A DNA stretch of 64,000 nt from the NCBI GenBank assembly GCA_028551475.1, contig CM052359.1, positions 13,703,583 through 13,767,582 of the forward strand, read 5' to 3'. A model generated the notes under the pieces. It saw only the letters and a list, made by a program, of their open reading frames with translations, was not told the DNA's origin and searched no databases. The position numbers and the translations under genes are program-made. Numbering within the stretch: position 1 is the first letter of the stretch; each line of letters begins with the position of its first letter. The DNA is from Casuarina equisetifolia. Taxonomy: Eukaryota; Streptophyta; Magnoliopsida; Fagales; Casuarinaceae. This document shows, in pieces, positions 62,986 through 64,000 of the stretch.

Positions 62986-63640
62986 ACATAATACACCAAA
63001 CAATATGATGATTTTCCTCTTTTTGGAGTAATATTAGTTCAACATCCTTGCACCAAGAAAAGGAAATTTGCTCCCCAAGCTTAACTCTACTGGGAGTCCA
63101 TCCTAGTAACCAACTGATATATCTTTTGCTTGTCTCTTCTCAGTGACTTCATTAGCATATTTGCTCCATTGTCATCAATGTGAATCTTCATAAGATCTAA
63201 TTATTTGAATTCTAATACATTTCTAATCTAAGATATCTAACATCAATATGCTTAGACCTTGAATGACATAAAGTATTCTTACTAAGGCATATGGAACTTT
63301 GGTTCTTGCTATGAAGGATAACATTCCTTTAATTTACACTAAGTTCCTGAAGAAATGTCTTTATCAACAAAACTTCTTTACCACTTTTAGTAATTGCAAT
63401 ATACTTTATTTGTGTTGTGAGTAATGCAACTCAATCGTATGACTTAGATTGCCATAAAATTACTTCCCTTATAAAAGTGAGCATGTACCTTTTTATAAAC
63501 CTTTTCCCATCATGGTCACTAGCTATATTTATGTTTGTATATTTAACCACTATAGGCTCATCATTATCAAAACATGAATACAACTTAGGAGTTCCTTTAA
63601 TATACTTGCACATACATTTATGTGTTAGAAGCAAAACTAA
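62986..63640 (-). pseudogene. Copia RT/RNase H remnant
   Basis: The minus frame 63634-63431 reads YIKGTPKLYSCFDNDEPIVV, then a K.TNINIASDHDGKRFIKRY piece and VILWQSKSYD, which is the copia RT-RNase H junction (normally ...TDAD.AGD...SGY...WQSK). Further left, 63316-63218 carries NQSSICLSKNTLCHSRSKHI followed by DVRY, the RNase H end. The DN.A-type block reads KNQSS. Several substitutions and stops show decay. LTRs of this element were not found. Confidence 0.75.
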
Positions 63641-63641
63641 G

Positions 63642-63703
63642 AATGTTACATGTCTTGTTAAGAATAATGTTACATGTCCTATTATTAATAATGTTACATG
63701 TCT
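63642..63703 (+). repeat. 24-bp tandem repeat, three units
   Basis: AATGTTACATGTC occurs at 63642, 63666 and 63690, exactly 24 bases apart, with flanking bases partly conserved (TTGTTAAGAAT, CTATTATTAAT). Read on the plus strand it gives an eight-residue N-V-T-C repeat, probably meaningless. Confidence 0.9.
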
Positions 63704-64000
63704 CCAAGGAAGGGCATTTGAGTGTTATTTGTATGGTGAAATAGCGTTACACATAGTGTCTTGGGAGCAACGATGAGACTTACAAGTCATAAAGAAAGAC
63801 TTACATCCAATAGGTGGAAGGGAAACTGACGTGAATGTTGGCTAGAAACATTGGCAAAAATGAGGTTGGCCTATGTAAAGTAGATTTACATGAAGGAAAA
63901 AACTATGAAAACTAGTTCATGTATTTTGACAAGTTCATAATGGAGGTTAAGAATCCTTCTTTTTTTGCCTAACAGAATAGGTGTAAAGAGGAAAACTAAT
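63704..64000. other. Right-edge DNA, no gene recognised
   Basis: No domain, RNA gene or repeat end could be recognised. Confidence 0.4.

Overview
The window is nuclear DNA from a flowering plant, most likely a dicot. The evidence is AT-rich sequence with long GT-AG introns, plant-specific gene families (a ROP-interactive CRIB protein, a plant-type PP2A B'' subunit) and dense LTR retrotransposons. The species cannot be fixed from the sequence. No bacterial-type operons, CRISPR arrays or rRNA genes were seen.

Layout. At the left edge is the 5' end of an ESCRT-III VPS2-like gene (minus, 769-1022, running off the window). A decayed Ty1/copia element (1497-7771) with a solo LTR inside it follows. 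Then comes a complete 12-exon PP2A B'' regulatory subunit gene (plus, 9568-16231). From about 18 to 24 kb lie LTR fragments, a large inverted repeat and a LINE-type RNase H remnant. From 24189 to 42392 there is one Ty3/gypsy chromovirus-like element with near-identical terminal duplications (CACGT/CACAT). It was split by an 8.4 kb copia element with a perfect TAGAT target duplication, and by at least four other insertions.

Right part. A divergent gene pair follows: ribosomal protein eL14 (minus, 44138-45872) and a TBC-domain Rab GTPase-activating protein (plus, 47628-54880). Next is a small two-exon gene on minus (55562-55996) that would encode a secreted 77-residue cysteine-rich peptide of no family I recognise. 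Then come a solo LTR with a perfect TTATT duplication (56678-57432), a four-exon ROP-interactive CRIB protein gene (58945-61158), and AT-rich DNA with a copia remnant.

The host genes act mostly in membrane traffic and signalling (ESCRT-III, Rab-GAP, ROP effector, PP2A), plus one ribosomal protein. They share no operon-like logic; their neighbourhood looks like conserved plant synteny separated by transposon growth. Exon models were assembled by hand from splice signals, reading-frame continuity and family knowledge. The best candidate for something undescribed is the cysteine-rich peptide gene.
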